From positions 682,001-746,000 of the forward strand of contig JAMYGW020000004.1 of assembly GCA_025617375.2 (NCBI GenBank): a stretch of 64,000 bases of DNA. The letters run 5' to 3'. The notes below the pieces were generated by a model. The model saw nothing but the letters and a program-made list of their open reading frames with translations, did no database searches and had not been told where the DNA came from. The first letter of the stretch is position 1. The number at the start of each line of letters is the position of its first letter. Shown here piece after piece: positions 12,083 through 23,345 of the stretch. Source of the stretch: Acarospora socialis (lineage: Eukaryota; Ascomycota; Lecanoromycetes; Acarosporales; Acarosporaceae). A program made the position numbers and the translations under genes.

Positions 12083-12279
12083 GGCTAAATGGGGGATGGT
12101 TGTATAAGGCGCTTCATCTCGAAATCTGTGCTTTGAATCATATGTTAGAAATGCAGGCCTCGAGCTATTATGTTCTGGTCAGTCATGGCTAAGAAGTCAG
12201 ACAATCTTAGCAAAAATCCAGCGATGCATAGCCCGGCGGCAACCCTAATTAGAAGTAATTTCTAAAGCCATTTCAACCA

Positions 12280-15200
12280 CTAGAAGTTCCACTGCTTCAA
12301 CCAAACGTCCATCAACTCTCTACTGACAGCCTTCAGCTCTCTCACAGTCTGACTGCACTCCTTTATATGCTCAGTGGCCAACCTTGGGAGACCCGCTTCC
12401 TCTGCCTTGAGGCCTTCATAGAAATCCATCAGCTTAACCGCAGGCTTATCGGCAATCTCCTCGGGTGTGAGCGGTACTTGTTTCAGCTCTTTCAACCACT
12501 GCGTCATTGGTACGGCCTGGATGTGCTTGGTAGAATAGAAGTCCTGCACGGCAGGAACTAGCTCCTTCCAGTGCACAGTGCGCGGGTTGGCGAGGTTGAC
12601 GACGTCGCAGGGCTTGGACTCTACCTCCCATTTGGAAGTACGGAAGCGAATTACGTCAATACAGCGTTGGCAGCAGCGTCCACCGGCACCCAGTCGACTA
12701 CGTCCTGGCTCCCAAGAGATTCTGGGATTTCGCCCAGAGCCTTGGACGTCGATATGATTGAGGGTAGCCACTCCTGCTTGTTCCAGTGACCCCTTTCTCC
12801 CCTTGGGCCGGCCAACTGTCCGGCGCGGGCAATGGTGCAAGGTACTCCGCTTGTTGCAGCGGCAATGGCAAGGATACGGCTGGCGACATGCTTGGATTCG
12901 CCATAGCCTTGTGACAAGGGGAGAGTGTCGTCTTCGAAGACTTCTTCTGGTACCTCATCGCGGCCGCAACTTTTCTGGGCGAGAGATGCCTTCCAGTTGC
13001 CGACGCTGGCAACGGAAGAGAGAAACAAGATCTGCGGACGGTACTTCGCACCAAGTGAGAAGTTGATGCAACGACGAATGCCGGCAATGTGAGTGGCTTC
13101 GTAAGATTCAAGACTTAAGTTGAAGTCAACAGGCCAGGCATTGTGGATGAAGACATCCACGGTCGACGTAAGTTCGATATATTACTCTTCGGACAGGCCA
13201 AAGCAATCTTTGCTGAAGTCGGTCACGTAAAAGCGGAGCTTGGAGAACAAAGGTTCCGCTCCTCGAGCGCTGAAGCTCTCTTTCTGTCTGGATTGCGCGG
13301 TGGCTGAGCGGTTGAGGCAGTAGATTAGTTCAACCTTAGGATCTGCAATCAATAGCTCTAGGATATGATTCCCAAGTGAGCCCGTCGAGCCTGTTAAGAC
13401 GACCGTATGCTTCGCCGGGGTATCAAGCTGGGTTTTAGGAGACGTCAGTAGGTCACGGGTGTACTTTGCTATCATATCCTTGATCTTGTGCTCGTGAGAT
13501 ACACCGTTCGGTGCGTCATACTCTGTCGAGCTTGCGTTTAATCGCTGGTGAAGGACCTTGGCAAGACCCTCGATCGTTGGGTTACCGTAGGTAATCCTGG
13601 TAGGTACACTTCCTTCCGTTTCCCCTTGCCTCCTAGGCATCGCATGGCTGATAGCACTAGACAATCCTAAGACCTGCAGAGAGTCGGCACCAGAGTCGAA
13701 GATGTTGTCATTGTCCTTAGCATCCCTGGGAATGGTAGGTATGGTCAGACTGAGCGCCTGACGTAGAAACACTTTGATAGCTGGTATGTCTGCTTCTTCT
13801 GACAGGTTACCCAGCTGCTCACCAATGCCTTCGTTGGAATAAAGTGCATCGATCTCCTCTTGGTACAGCTGCACAGTCATGCGGCGCATGATCGAGCCTT
13901 TGGGCGTTCTGCGAAAAGGTTTATTGCGCTTTGCGATCATGATCTTTGATTTCCAGACCCGTCCGTAGGCAACTTGGACATTGTTAGCCTCTTCGATCAC
14001 GGGCCAGACAATATCGATCAGGTTGTCTGGATCTTCTAACCCGGGCCATGTCCATTCGGGTTCAAGAAGGAGACCAGTCTATAACTTCCCCTGTCCAACG
14101 ACAAGCGCACCCTTGATAGCTGGATGGCCTTCGACGTGTTTCTCCATCGCTACCGGATTGACTTTCTCGCCGTTGCTGAGGACCAGCAGGTCATCTTTGC
14201 GGCCCATATACCGCCAAAGTCCGTAGGCTTCAGGGTGTTGCTGGAAAAGGTCCCTTGTTCTCCATTCGTGAACATTTGGAAAAGTATGAAAGTAGCCCTG
14301 GTACTTCTCATGCTGGTTCCGATGGACGGTTAATTCAAACAGACCGTCGCCATTGTCCTGCATGACTACTCCGTATGCCGGATCCCACTCGAAGTAGCCC
14401 CAATGCATTTTGTTAGCAGGTACCATGGTAGAAATACAGCCCGCCTCGGTCGAACCAAGGATAGAGACCAATTCTGTAACTTTCTCAATCCTGACGCCAA
14501 TTTCATGAGCCAACGGCGCTCCACCGAAGAAGACATAATGCATCCGCGCCAAAGCTTCCAATCCACCGGGTGCATCGATGATCTCTTCGAGTAGTGATGG
14601 TGAGAACATGCCCAAGGCCGGATTTGTCTGCCTGAGAGCCTTTAGAATCATCTCCGTGTTCGGTGGCAGTCTGGAATGGAGGAGAACGAGTGGTTTCTGG
14701 CGTACGACAGAGCGGATGAGCGCTGCCATCCCAAGTGCGTGAAAGAACGGTGACATAGTGAATAATGTCCCTTCATATGACACCAACGCGTCAACTGAGC
14801 TGACACGGCCTTCAGGTATAGGCAGATCTCCCACAAAGGCCAAAGCGCCCACCCAGCTGTTCGTGAGGGGGATTGGTCTAGGGAGACCGGTCGACCCGCT
14901 GGTATGCAGAATCAAGATCACATCAGTGTCCTCATGGGAGTAATGGCCAAGGTATGTGTCGCTAGATGCAATTTCGTCGACCAAATCTGATACTGTCGGG
15001 ATTTGGAAGGACTCGAGTTCGGACTGGGCGGTCTTGTAAGACTGGACTTGCTGTTGTACGGCCTCGCCGTGAAAGAATTTCGAGCATTGCGTGTTCTTGA
15101 GCAAAGAAAGCTGTCCTTCGAAAGAGTTTCGTGTAGATGGTAGGAGAACCTTCGATGATGTTAGCCATGAGTATTGGGATTGAAGCTGATGAGATTCTGC

Positions 15201-15531
15201 TTACCTTGTAGCCAAGCTTGATAGCAGACACGAGAAAGATTGGGTAACTTGCATCGTTCTCGCTGTGATGCATGTTAGCATTGATTCTAGACACATTGCG
15301 GCGGGAATCCTGCTCATACCTCATGTAAGCCAAAGTCTCACGATCATGGCTGATACCGACAGTCTTATCTAACCAGTGCGCCAGATTGTTGACCGCTCTA
15401 CCTAGGTCCTTGAATGTGAGATCCCGCCACCCTTGATCCGGCTTTCCCAATTGAGGAACAGTCATCCAAAGCTTGTCTGGACACTTCGATGCCGCCTCAT
15501 CAACAACTCGGGGCAACAAATAGTCATTCAT
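12280..15531 (-). pseudogene. NRPS-like A-T-reductase (carboxylic acid reductase type), disrupted by two stops and a frameshift
   Basis: Exons 15531-15320, 15262-15205 and one long exon from 15149. An adenylation domain (LHTSGSTGLPRP; GSTEAG; YMGRKDDLLVLSNGEKV; FRRTPKGS), a carrier domain with the phosphopantetheine Ser (FDSGADSLQVL) and an NAD(P)-binding thioester reductase (TGSTGSLGNHIL; Tyr-Lys pair in GYGESKHVAS) make the standard A-T-R layout that reduces an activated acid to an aldehyde or alcohol. Two in-frame stops interrupt it: TAG at 14081-14079 (context GQGKL*TGLLLEPEW, expected Gln) and TAA at 13184-13182 (context LSEE*YIELTSTVDVF, expected Gln). A one-base frame change lies near 12660 (AAANAV to IDVIRFRTSKWEV). 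Both stops fit CpA to TpA. No splice choice removes them. Assembly error is possible for the single-base change. Confidence 0.82.
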
Positions 15532-16418
15532 ATTGCAGATGCTTGACAGAATCTTGTATGGGGATGTACCTTGAGAATGACTTGAGAGTTTCGTACAAAT
15601 ATGTACGCACACCGGATAGACGGCAAAACATGTATGAGAGACTTAAATATTTTTCACATGGAAGCCATGACCTGATGAACGCAGCATTCTTCGGCTTTAA
15701 ATCCGCAACTGCATGCAATACGTAGACAAATATAGGGGGGTAACGTAGTCATCCTCAAGCCAACACTGTTACAGCCTATGTCATCATCACAGAGATAAGA
15801 GCAGGTGGTTCACGATGCACTGATCCTGACGGGAAAGCGGCTTGCTCCCCAAATATGGTAACAACCAGCAGAGTTTGGACACTGCCCGTAGCGACGAGAC
15901 TTCTTGAAGCTGCTGCATTTTGCCTGATTTGGTTAGGTGACAGCTTCCCCGTGAGACTCGGTACATCATGGAGATCCGAACATGGAAGACGGACTGATTT
16001 AACTGAGAGAGGGGACCTCAACTAAGAGCGCTTATGATCCATCTAGCGGATCAATCGCGGAAGGGTCGGATCGTGCCGATTTTTACTTGGCATTGCTTTG
16101 CATCACCACTTATGGCACATCCTATCATTAGACACCAACTTCTTCATACATATTCGGAATCGTATAGCGAAATCATATCGTATCCGACTTTATCGCAACA
16201 CTCGAAGAGGATGAGGTCATCGGGTCTCATTGCACCGAGCCAAGTCCAAGTCCCTCCACGAAACTCATGTGCTCAAAATCTTGCGTCAACGCCCATGTCC
16301 GTCAACAACACGATACGCCCTTTGACGCAAACACCGCATCATCTTCCGTGACCTTATCAGGCTATACCAGCACCAACCACTGCTTAGCCCTCTGACTGCC
16401 AACAGATCCAAACAGGCA
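15532..16418. other. Promoter region between NRPS-like gene and LRA2
   Basis: Gene-free 0.9 kb between two divergent starts. Near 16046-16079 four CGG/CCG triplets occur within 34 bp (gcggat..cgcgg..gtcggat..tgccg), a plausible landing site for a Zn2Cys6 regulator. No other feature is seen. Confidence 0.4.
16046..16079. promoter_or_regulatory. CGG-rich candidate regulator site upstream of LRA2
   Basis: CGGAT occurs twice, 19 bp apart, with an extra CGG between and a CCG after. The word CGGAT recurs in the LRA1/aldolase promoter. This is a candidate only; CGG triplets are common in fungal promoters. Confidence 0.3.
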
Positions 16419-17651
16419 ATGTCCACTCACCCGCCAATAATCGACTCCCACATCCACCTCTATCCTTCCAGCGCCCTCGACACTCTAGCCTGGTGTTCGC
16501 CCTCCCACCCCCTGTACGCCCAACGCTCCGTCGAAGATTACCTCGCCTCCACTTTCCCTTCCTCCTCCGACCCCGACCCGGACCCCTCCCTCCGCGGCTT
16601 CATCTTCATCGAAGCCGACCGCAAAAGTAGCCTGCACTCCTCCACCACGACTTCCCTAGAAGCGCACCAAGGCTACGGATGGGAGTACCCCCTACAAGAA
16701 CTCGCCTTCGCCGCCGGCATCTCCCACAATAGGCCCCTCCCCATCGAAGGGCACTCCGACCCACTCACGCACCCCCCTCTCCTCCTCGGCATCGTGCCCT
16801 GGGCGCCTCTCCCGCTCGGCGCAGACGGCATGTCGGCCTACGTCTCTCGAGCGCGGGCAACGGTCGGGGACGAGGCGTGGGGATTGGTGAAGGGGTTCCG
16901 GTACCTGGTGCAGGACAAGGGGCCGGGGACGATGTTAGAGGAAAAGTTTGTGGAGGGGGTGCGGTGGTGTGGGAAAGAGGGGTTGGTGTTTGAGCTGGGG
17001 GTTGATGCGAGGGGTGCGGGGGGGTGGCAGTTGGAGGAGGGAGTGGGGTTTCTGGGGAGAGTGTATGCGGGTTTAGAGGAAGACGGGAGGGAGGGGGAGA
17101 GGGCGGTGGTTGTTATTGGTATGTACCGTGCTTCTACTTCTTTGGATGGTTGAGTATGGGTGTGGGTAGTGTGGGATGCTGTGTTGATGATGGACGTGGT
17201 GTGGTTGGTAGATCACATGTGCAAGCCGGACATGAGCACCGACGACACAGATGCTGAAACGAGAGATGCGATCTTTGCGGAGTGGGAGGAACGGATTAAG
17301 CAATTCGCCGGCTTCCCCCAAACGTACATGAAGCTGTCCGGAGCCTTCTCGGAGATCCCCCCATTGCCGGCACACGATGATGCGCGGCCTTGGTCCGTGA
17401 CGCCCGAGCTTCGTGCCGCCAAGTCTCGTATCGTGCCCTGGGTTTCTGCTGTCTTACGCGCTTTCGGGCCGGAGAGGATCATGTTCGGGAGCGACTGGCC
17501 GGTGTGTAATCTCGGCGGCGGGGGCGAGAAGATGGCCTGGAGGAACTGGCGATGGGTGGTGGATGAGATGTTGCGTGATCTGGGCTTGTCCGAGGACGAG
17601 AAGCGGACCGTTTGGGGCGGTACGGCGGCGAGGGCGTATAAGATATCTTGA
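16419..17651 (+). CDS. LRA2: Amidohydrolase-family lactonase, probable L-rhamnono-gamma-lactonase
   Basis: 379 residues in exons 16419-17118 and 17212-17651 (93 bp intron). It is an amidohydrolase-2 (PF04909, COG3618-type) TIM barrel: the metal-binding HxH is at the N-terminus (IIDSHIHLYP), a barrel strand His comes in VVVIDHMCKPDM (made by splicing), and the metal/catalytic Asp is in MFGSDWPVCNL near the C-terminus. COG3618 lactonases open L-rhamnono- and related sugar lactones to the acid, the second step of the non-phosphorylative pathway. Position between LRA3 and LRA1 supports the specific assignment; without that context it would be only a sugar-lactonase-like amidohydrolase. Wobble positions in exon 1 are strongly C-rich. 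It reads as intact. Confidence 0.82.
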
Positions 17652-17735
17652 TGGTAGCTCGCGGCTGTTTCCTCTTACGGCTGCCCATCGAGCGTGCCTT
17701 GAGGATATTTTTCCCATCCGCAAGCGCCAACATGG

Positions 17736-18654
17736 TCATTGTAGGTTGACGAACAATCCGCCATCGACCAACAACTGCGCTCCGCTGACATAGCGACTCA
17801 TGTCACTGGCCAAGAACACCGCCGGCCCTGCCATATCGTCCGGCACGCCAGTCCTGCCCTGGAAAAAATTCAGGATATTGATAGCTTCGGTATCATTGAT
17901 GTCCTTCTGCTAAAACTGACATAGCAGGATCACTCACCAGTGGGATTCTTCCCTCCATATACGTTCTCTTCGCGTCGTCGTTCAAGTCCTTCTCATTCAG
18001 CTGCGTCTTGATGGTTCCGGGCAAGAGCGCGTTACACCGAATTCCGTACTTCCCCAACGCGATCGCGCACGACTGCATCAGGGACAAGACGCCGGCCTTC
18101 GTGGGCGTGTAGTGCGTTTGCAAGCCACCGCCGACCAGTGCCGAGATGGAGGACACGCCGATAATGGATCCACCCGGGGGTGTTTGGGAGGACATTTGAC
18201 GGGCGGCGGCCTGGGTGGCGTAGAATGCGCCGTCCAGATTGGTGCGGACGGTGTGTGAATAGAGGTCTGGTTCGATCCTGTCGTGAGCGTCAGCTTAACC
18301 CTTCAGGCTACCACTCAAAAAAGCTTGATGTTACTCCAGAAATTCGGCGAATTGGCACACGCCCGCATTGCTGACGAAGATATCCAGTCGTCCAAAGGCT
18401 GCGACCGTCTCGCTGACGAGCCGCTGCCCGGTTTCGGGCTTCGAGATGTCACCGGCGACGGCGAGGAAATGTGATTTGTGTTCGGCGACCTCTGTTCGTA
18501 GTTTCTCGAGGAGCGCCTCGTCGGCTGGGCCTCCGAAGTAGTTGATAGCGACTTTGGCGCCTTCTTGGAGGTATTGGAGGGCAATGGCGCGGCCGATGCC
18601 AGTTAGACCTCCTGTTACTGCCGCTACCTTTCCTGCGAGAAGACCTGCTGCCAT
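17736..18654 (-). CDS. LRA1: SDR dehydrogenase, probable L-rhamnose 1-dehydrogenase
   Basis: 260 residues in exons 18654-18335, 18277-17938 and 17858-17736; introns of 57 and 79 bp. A classical short-chain dehydrogenase: cofactor motif [15 protein letters not shown] in [11 protein letters not shown], catalytic Ser in [11 protein letters not shown] and the Tyr-Lys pair in THYTPTKAG, ending [14 protein letters not shown]1 enzymes of this size oxidise L-rhamnose to L-rhamnono-1,4-lactone with NAD(P)+. The start at [13 protein letters not shown] fits the normal SDR N-terminus; a longer upstream frame has no SDR likeness. It diverges from the aldolase gene across a 255 bp promoter. Apparent early stops in single frames are resolved by the two introns. 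Substrate is inferred from cluster context. Confidence 0.82.
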
Positions 18655-18909
18655 TGATAATGGATTTGATTGGGAAATTCCTCTAGTTGACAGAGATCTG
18701 GGAGCACAATAGCAGAGCAAATACCGTCTTACCCCGGATTCGGCCGACATTGACCCGACGTCAGAGCTCGGGACAGTGCGCCGCGGCGGGATGCATCGTG
18801 ATCTCCCGCAAGCGAGCAAAGCAGATGTGAAACAAAGTATCTTAAGTGACGAGATAATATAAACTCTCATCAAGCTGCAACGTTCTTCTCAGTTGCTCAC
18901 ATAAGAAAC
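18655..18909. promoter_or_regulatory. Bidirectional promoter, LRA1 / aldolase
   Basis: 255 bp shared by two divergent starts. It contains a CGG/CCG cluster at 18732-18790 (cccCGGATtCGGCCG, then CCGCGGCGGG) and a TATA-like word (atataaa at 18857-18863), about 47 bp before the aldolase ATG. Co-regulation of the two genes is inferred. Confidence 0.45.
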
Positions 18910-19960
18910 ATGGCAACAACACCTCCACCTAAAGGCATCTACGTGCCAATTCCCACATTCTTTGTCGCCAGAAGGGCCTCGAACTACAACGACGCTGCCC
19001 CTCCCTTAGACCTCACCACTCAGGCCAAGCACGCTATCCATCTTGCAAAATGCGGTATCCGCGGTCTCGTCGTTCTAGGTTCAACGGGCGAAGCGATTAT
19101 GATCACGAATTCGGAGCGCATGACCCTCCTCAAGCACCTTAAAGAAGAACTGGAGAAAGCAGGGTTCAATGACTACCCCATCATCGCAGGTACAGCGACG
19201 CAGAGTATTGCCGATACAGTACAGGTGTTGAAGGAGTCAAAGGAGGCCGGGAGTCAATGGGGCCTTGTGCTCGCGCCTGGGTACTTTGCGCCGATGGTCA
19301 GTCAGGAGGGTCTTGCGTCGTGGTATTGTGCTATTGCCGATCAGTCGCCAATCCCAATCATGATGTGCGTTTGCCAAAGCATAGCTGGCGTTGGGTTTCG
19401 ACGGCCTGATGATTGAGTGCAGATACCACTACCCTGCCGTCTCAAACAATATCGCCATTACTACGCGCACCTTCGAAAGACTGTCACGCCATCGTAACAT
19501 TGTCGGTTGTAAGCTCTCGCACGGTGACGTTTCCAAACATACCCAGATTGCGTCGTCTCCTGAGATCGATCATGATCACTTTCATACTTTCACAGGCCTC
19601 GGGCAGCAGCTTGTGCCTGTGCTGACCGTTGGCGGCGCGGGCGCCATTGATGGATTGGCCGGTGTCTTCCCCAAATGCCTCGTGCATCTGTTCGACACCT
19701 GGCAGAATAACCAAGGGGACCTGAAGCGATTGAGGGAGCTGCAGTACAAGGTTAGCGCTGGCGAGGAACTGGTGGTCAAGCACCAGGCAGTGGGCATCAA
19801 AGAAGCGGTCAGTCGAATTCTGCACATGGGGGACAGGGATGGAACGAGGCTGCCACTAAAAGGGGGCTTCCCAGCGGGCGACAGCGATTGGGATGACTTC
19901 AAAGGTGCGATGGAAGTGCTCCAAGCGTTGGAAGAGACTTTGCCGGAGGTTGCCAGATAG
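18910..19960 (+). CDS. DHDPS/NAL-family aldolase, candidate 2-keto-3-deoxy-L-rhamnonate aldolase
   Basis: 330 residues in exons 18910-19364 and 19423-19960 (58 bp intron). A class I (Schiff base) aldolase barrel of the dihydrodipicolinate synthase superfamily: GSTGEA motif near residue 57, catalytic Tyr in IYHYPAVSNN created at the splice junction, and the lysine in VGCKLSHGDV. GGAGAIDGLAG is the usual small-residue loop. In this setting it would cleave 2-keto-3-deoxy-L-rhamnonate to pyruvate and L-lactaldehyde, the last pathway step. Alternatives are L-threo-3-deoxy-hexulosonate aldolase (GaaC-like, galacturonate pathway) or 4-hydroxy-2-oxoglutarate aldolase, which share the fold. The family is clear; the substrate is inferred from neighbours. 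Confidence 0.85.
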
Positions 19961-22900
19961 AGTCCGTTAGTTGTTACTTTGGCTGTGCGACTTGTATAAA
20001 GACGGTGACCTTTGTCCGGTGGCCTTGCTCAGAAGATTTTGCAGTTGATCGGTTGTTTATAACTGCCAATGTTGACCGTGTCACCAACGTTGCACAGTGA
20101 CATTTTCGAGCGAGCCGGATATCGCAGAAATGACTTCGTTCCTGTTGAGGCTGTGAAGTTAGTGGTAACTACGTCCGCATCGACGTTCGTATCTCATGAT
20201 GAGCGTCCCCATCTAAGTCTGCGACTAATGTCCCATTCAGCCGTGGCAAAGTACTCCAAAAGCCTTGTGAGGTGTCCACCGGCGTCAGGCCACGGAAACC
20301 ACCGAGTTCAACTCGAACGGAGAGAGATCTGCGTAGAGCTTGGTGCAAATCATTCTGGGGTTAGGCTGCGAAGACGGATTTACGCAGCGTCGGTGTTGAA
20401 AGACAGCGTCTCAAGGGACGAGGTAAGGCGTCCATTATCGGGTTTATGGGGTTAGTTGCCAATGCAGGCACAAAGAATGAAATCGCCGACACAGGCCTTC
20501 GACGCTCATTCGAAGAGGACAGGGGTACTCAGGCCTCAGCTGACAACGGTGGCGAATATTTTCCGAGATTGTAAGGCAGTCTCGTGTCGGATCGGCCCCC
20601 TGAACGTGAGCGGAAGGGTCATCCCACAGCATCCTGGAATCCTCCGAGGGCTCAACGGCCCGCTTTCCCTCGACTTTTCCTTGGGTAGTTGTAAACTCAA
20701 CCGCAGGCGGTGCGGTCGTTCAGGTAAGATGAGCCATGGTGTGGCATGGCTCCAGACAGCTGCATGGCGCATGACGAGGGCGAGCGCAGCAAGAGGAGTC
20801 AGAAGAATCTGAATAGAAGCTTAACTACGTTAACGGTTATCAGCTTCGCTTGTGCCACGTTTCAAAGCCATGAGGCACTCCTGGTGTGGGTGAATCCAAC
20901 GGCAAGGGTAGGGATGACGACGACAGTCTCAACCTGTAACACCAACGTTCAGCAACACATGAAGGGAATGTAGCAAGCAGGCAGAGTTATTTGGGGGCGG
21001 CTTTGCTTCCCAATTCCATCCTCCAAAGGCGTGCCGCCTCGCGTGGTGAGAGTTTCAAGTTCCACGAACGGTATTTAGCCGCAAAATCGAGCGAGAATGC
21101 AGAAAATAATGTCGCTAACTGAAGAGATCTTTCGACTCAGCAGTTACTTTTTCCTCGAATCGTTACGTAGTCAAGTCCACAGCTCGCTGACGCTGTCTGA
21201 CTTGGTGCAGAAACGAAGAGTAAGAAGGAAATCAGAATGCCAACAAGGTCTTTCAGCTTGGGGCACATTACGTTAGCCAAGCGCCAGAAGTTAACAATAG
21301 AACATTACAAAGAACATCAAGACAACTCTGCAACACGATGCTATTAATTGATTACTGAGAAGAGGTTATAGCTTCAATCGTTCAACAGCTTGAAGATCAC
21401 CGACTAGAGAAGAAGCATCGTAATGAGGTCGAGTCCAGTCAAGCCATTTGATTTCGTCGGCATTACCGACCTTGCTGCGGCGTATGAGAAGATCATCTTG
21501 ATCATCACTTGCTCTCACTGATGTCAATTGTAGTTAGATGAGCCCGTATCTTCCGACTACCAGGTAAGAGTCATGTTGACGACAAGGTACTCGGTGAGAA
21601 GTTACGGAGAAGAGTACCTACATTCGTGATCTTACCTACCTAGGTACGTAGAGTTGCGGCATTTCCCTCAACGGCATCGCTAGCGCTAAGCGTTAAGCTC
21701 ACCGCTCATAGACGCAGGATCGGACATGATTGGTGGGGAGGATGAGTAAACAAAGCCAAAGTGCCTCTCGGAGAGGCCTAAGGCTCACTCGTCAGGCTTC
21801 CACTGAGGGTAGAGACCGCTATAAGGAAATACTAAGGGTATGCAGAAGAACAAACGTTCATGACGAGTACATATGAGGCACTACCTAGGTAAGGTACTGA
21901 CTGTGAAGGATCCGTACTGTACCCACATGTGCAGGAAGCAAAGCATTGTCAATCCTTCGTTGGGGGTGGCTTCGAGCATCCCCTTTCCCTCATCCTCTCT
22001 AGGTTCTCGCCGTTGTTGTTTTTGACTCATGCCTTCATCCTGTGCCACTTCCCGGAGTGACTCCTGTATCTCGTACTCTACCTCGAGAATAATACTCAGC
22101 AGTTCCAGCTGGACTTCTGCGTCATCAGTCCTCATAGCATCAAGTCCCTTACCTTAGTACCCGTTGCGCATCCGAACAGTCTGATGAAGCTGAGGAAGAC
22201 TGGATGACTGCCTTGCTGGACTGCTTACCTAATATCCCCATAAGCGCGCCTGACTTCTCCCCATCACCTTACCTTAACTAGGTACCTCAGGTAGGAGATT
22301 GTTGGTGCCAACTTATCTCACGCCAGATACACGCACCTCGGCCTTGTCACTCTCATCAAGCGCCGGCGAGTTGCGTCCGAAGTGATGGATGAAGTACTCG
22401 AGAGGCACTACGTCTTTTCCCACTTGGCCCGCACAAAGCCTCAGCGCTCTCACGTAAACTGGCAAGCCCCCCCTAGGCTGCGCCCCTCTCCCGTGTCTGC
22501 ACGGAAAGTCTTTCAAACGTTCATGGCCCTTCTGTCTATTCACAGAGTCGTGGCGTATGATGGTGTATTTGAGTTATCAAGACTAATCTGCTGACCGAGG
22601 AGAGCGTTGTACCCGTCATCCCCAGTTCCCAGTACCTGGGCCAGGCCCTGGCACCGCCAGTTGTCCCACCTGTCTTTAGCAGCAATCACAGCCTGTGGTG
22701 AGAACATGCGACACTGGCAAAGCCCGAATCCATGGCTCCGAGATCAAAAAGATCTCCAGGGTTTGGTCGCTGGGAAAAAGCTGAGGCCAGTCCCTGCTGC
22801 CTCAGAGTTCCAGCTGAGCGTCTGAGGCCCCCCTGTCGCTTCGATGCCCTTGCAGATGTCTGGATTCTGTGCATTATTCGCCGGATCGTCGGAACGACCG

Positions 22901-23345
22901 TGCCAAGTCGACATTTCCATCTTTACTTTGGAACTAACTGGTACCTTTTTGCAGTGCCTCGTAATTGGGGGAAACGACAGACGATTATGACTGACTGCCT
23001 AGCACCGCTGCCTGTTGGATGCCTGTCCTGCCATGCATTCGTTAACGGCCGCTATATCGTCACCTTACCAAATCGGAGGCTGTTCAATTGGGGTTCAAAC
23101 AAGGGAAAGATATATAACTAGTCTGCTCTGCTCTGCTGTCGTTGCCTGCATACCTCATACATTCACACAATTACTCATTTCTTCTGTACTCTTTCAGACG
23201 AGACTCATTCGTTCATCTTCTTTGCCTCTCGTTCGAACCCATACATTCTGCATCACCTGCCTTCAGTCAACCCTTTTCGCTGTTATCGCCACCACTACGT
23301 CCCATTCAGAGCAAACAGTCTCACCTACCCCTCACCGTTACCACC
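19961..23345. other. 3.4 kb gene-poor stretch
   Basis: No convincing gene, RNA or domain on either strand; the longest frames (about 70-130 codons) lack family likeness or codon character. The palindrome TACCTAGGTA occurs at 21637-21646 and 21882-21891, with related words near 22270. The last 200 bp are C/T-rich and probably form the leader of the small gene at 23346. Confidence 0.5.

Noticed and set aside
13290-13345. tRNA-Ser-like A box (ggtggctgagcggttgaggc)
   Set aside because: It lies inside the NRPS-like reductase coding sequence, no B box or acceptor stem follows at the right distance, and the cloverleaf does not close.
14079-14081. Explaining the first stop of the NRPS-like gene by an intron
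   Set aside because: No GT-AG pair around it removes the stop without also deleting the conserved residues on both sides, which stay in one frame.
20069-20973. Several 60-130 codon frames on both strands downstream of the aldolase
   Set aside because: They overlap one another, lack plausible start context or splice partners, and show no family likeness.
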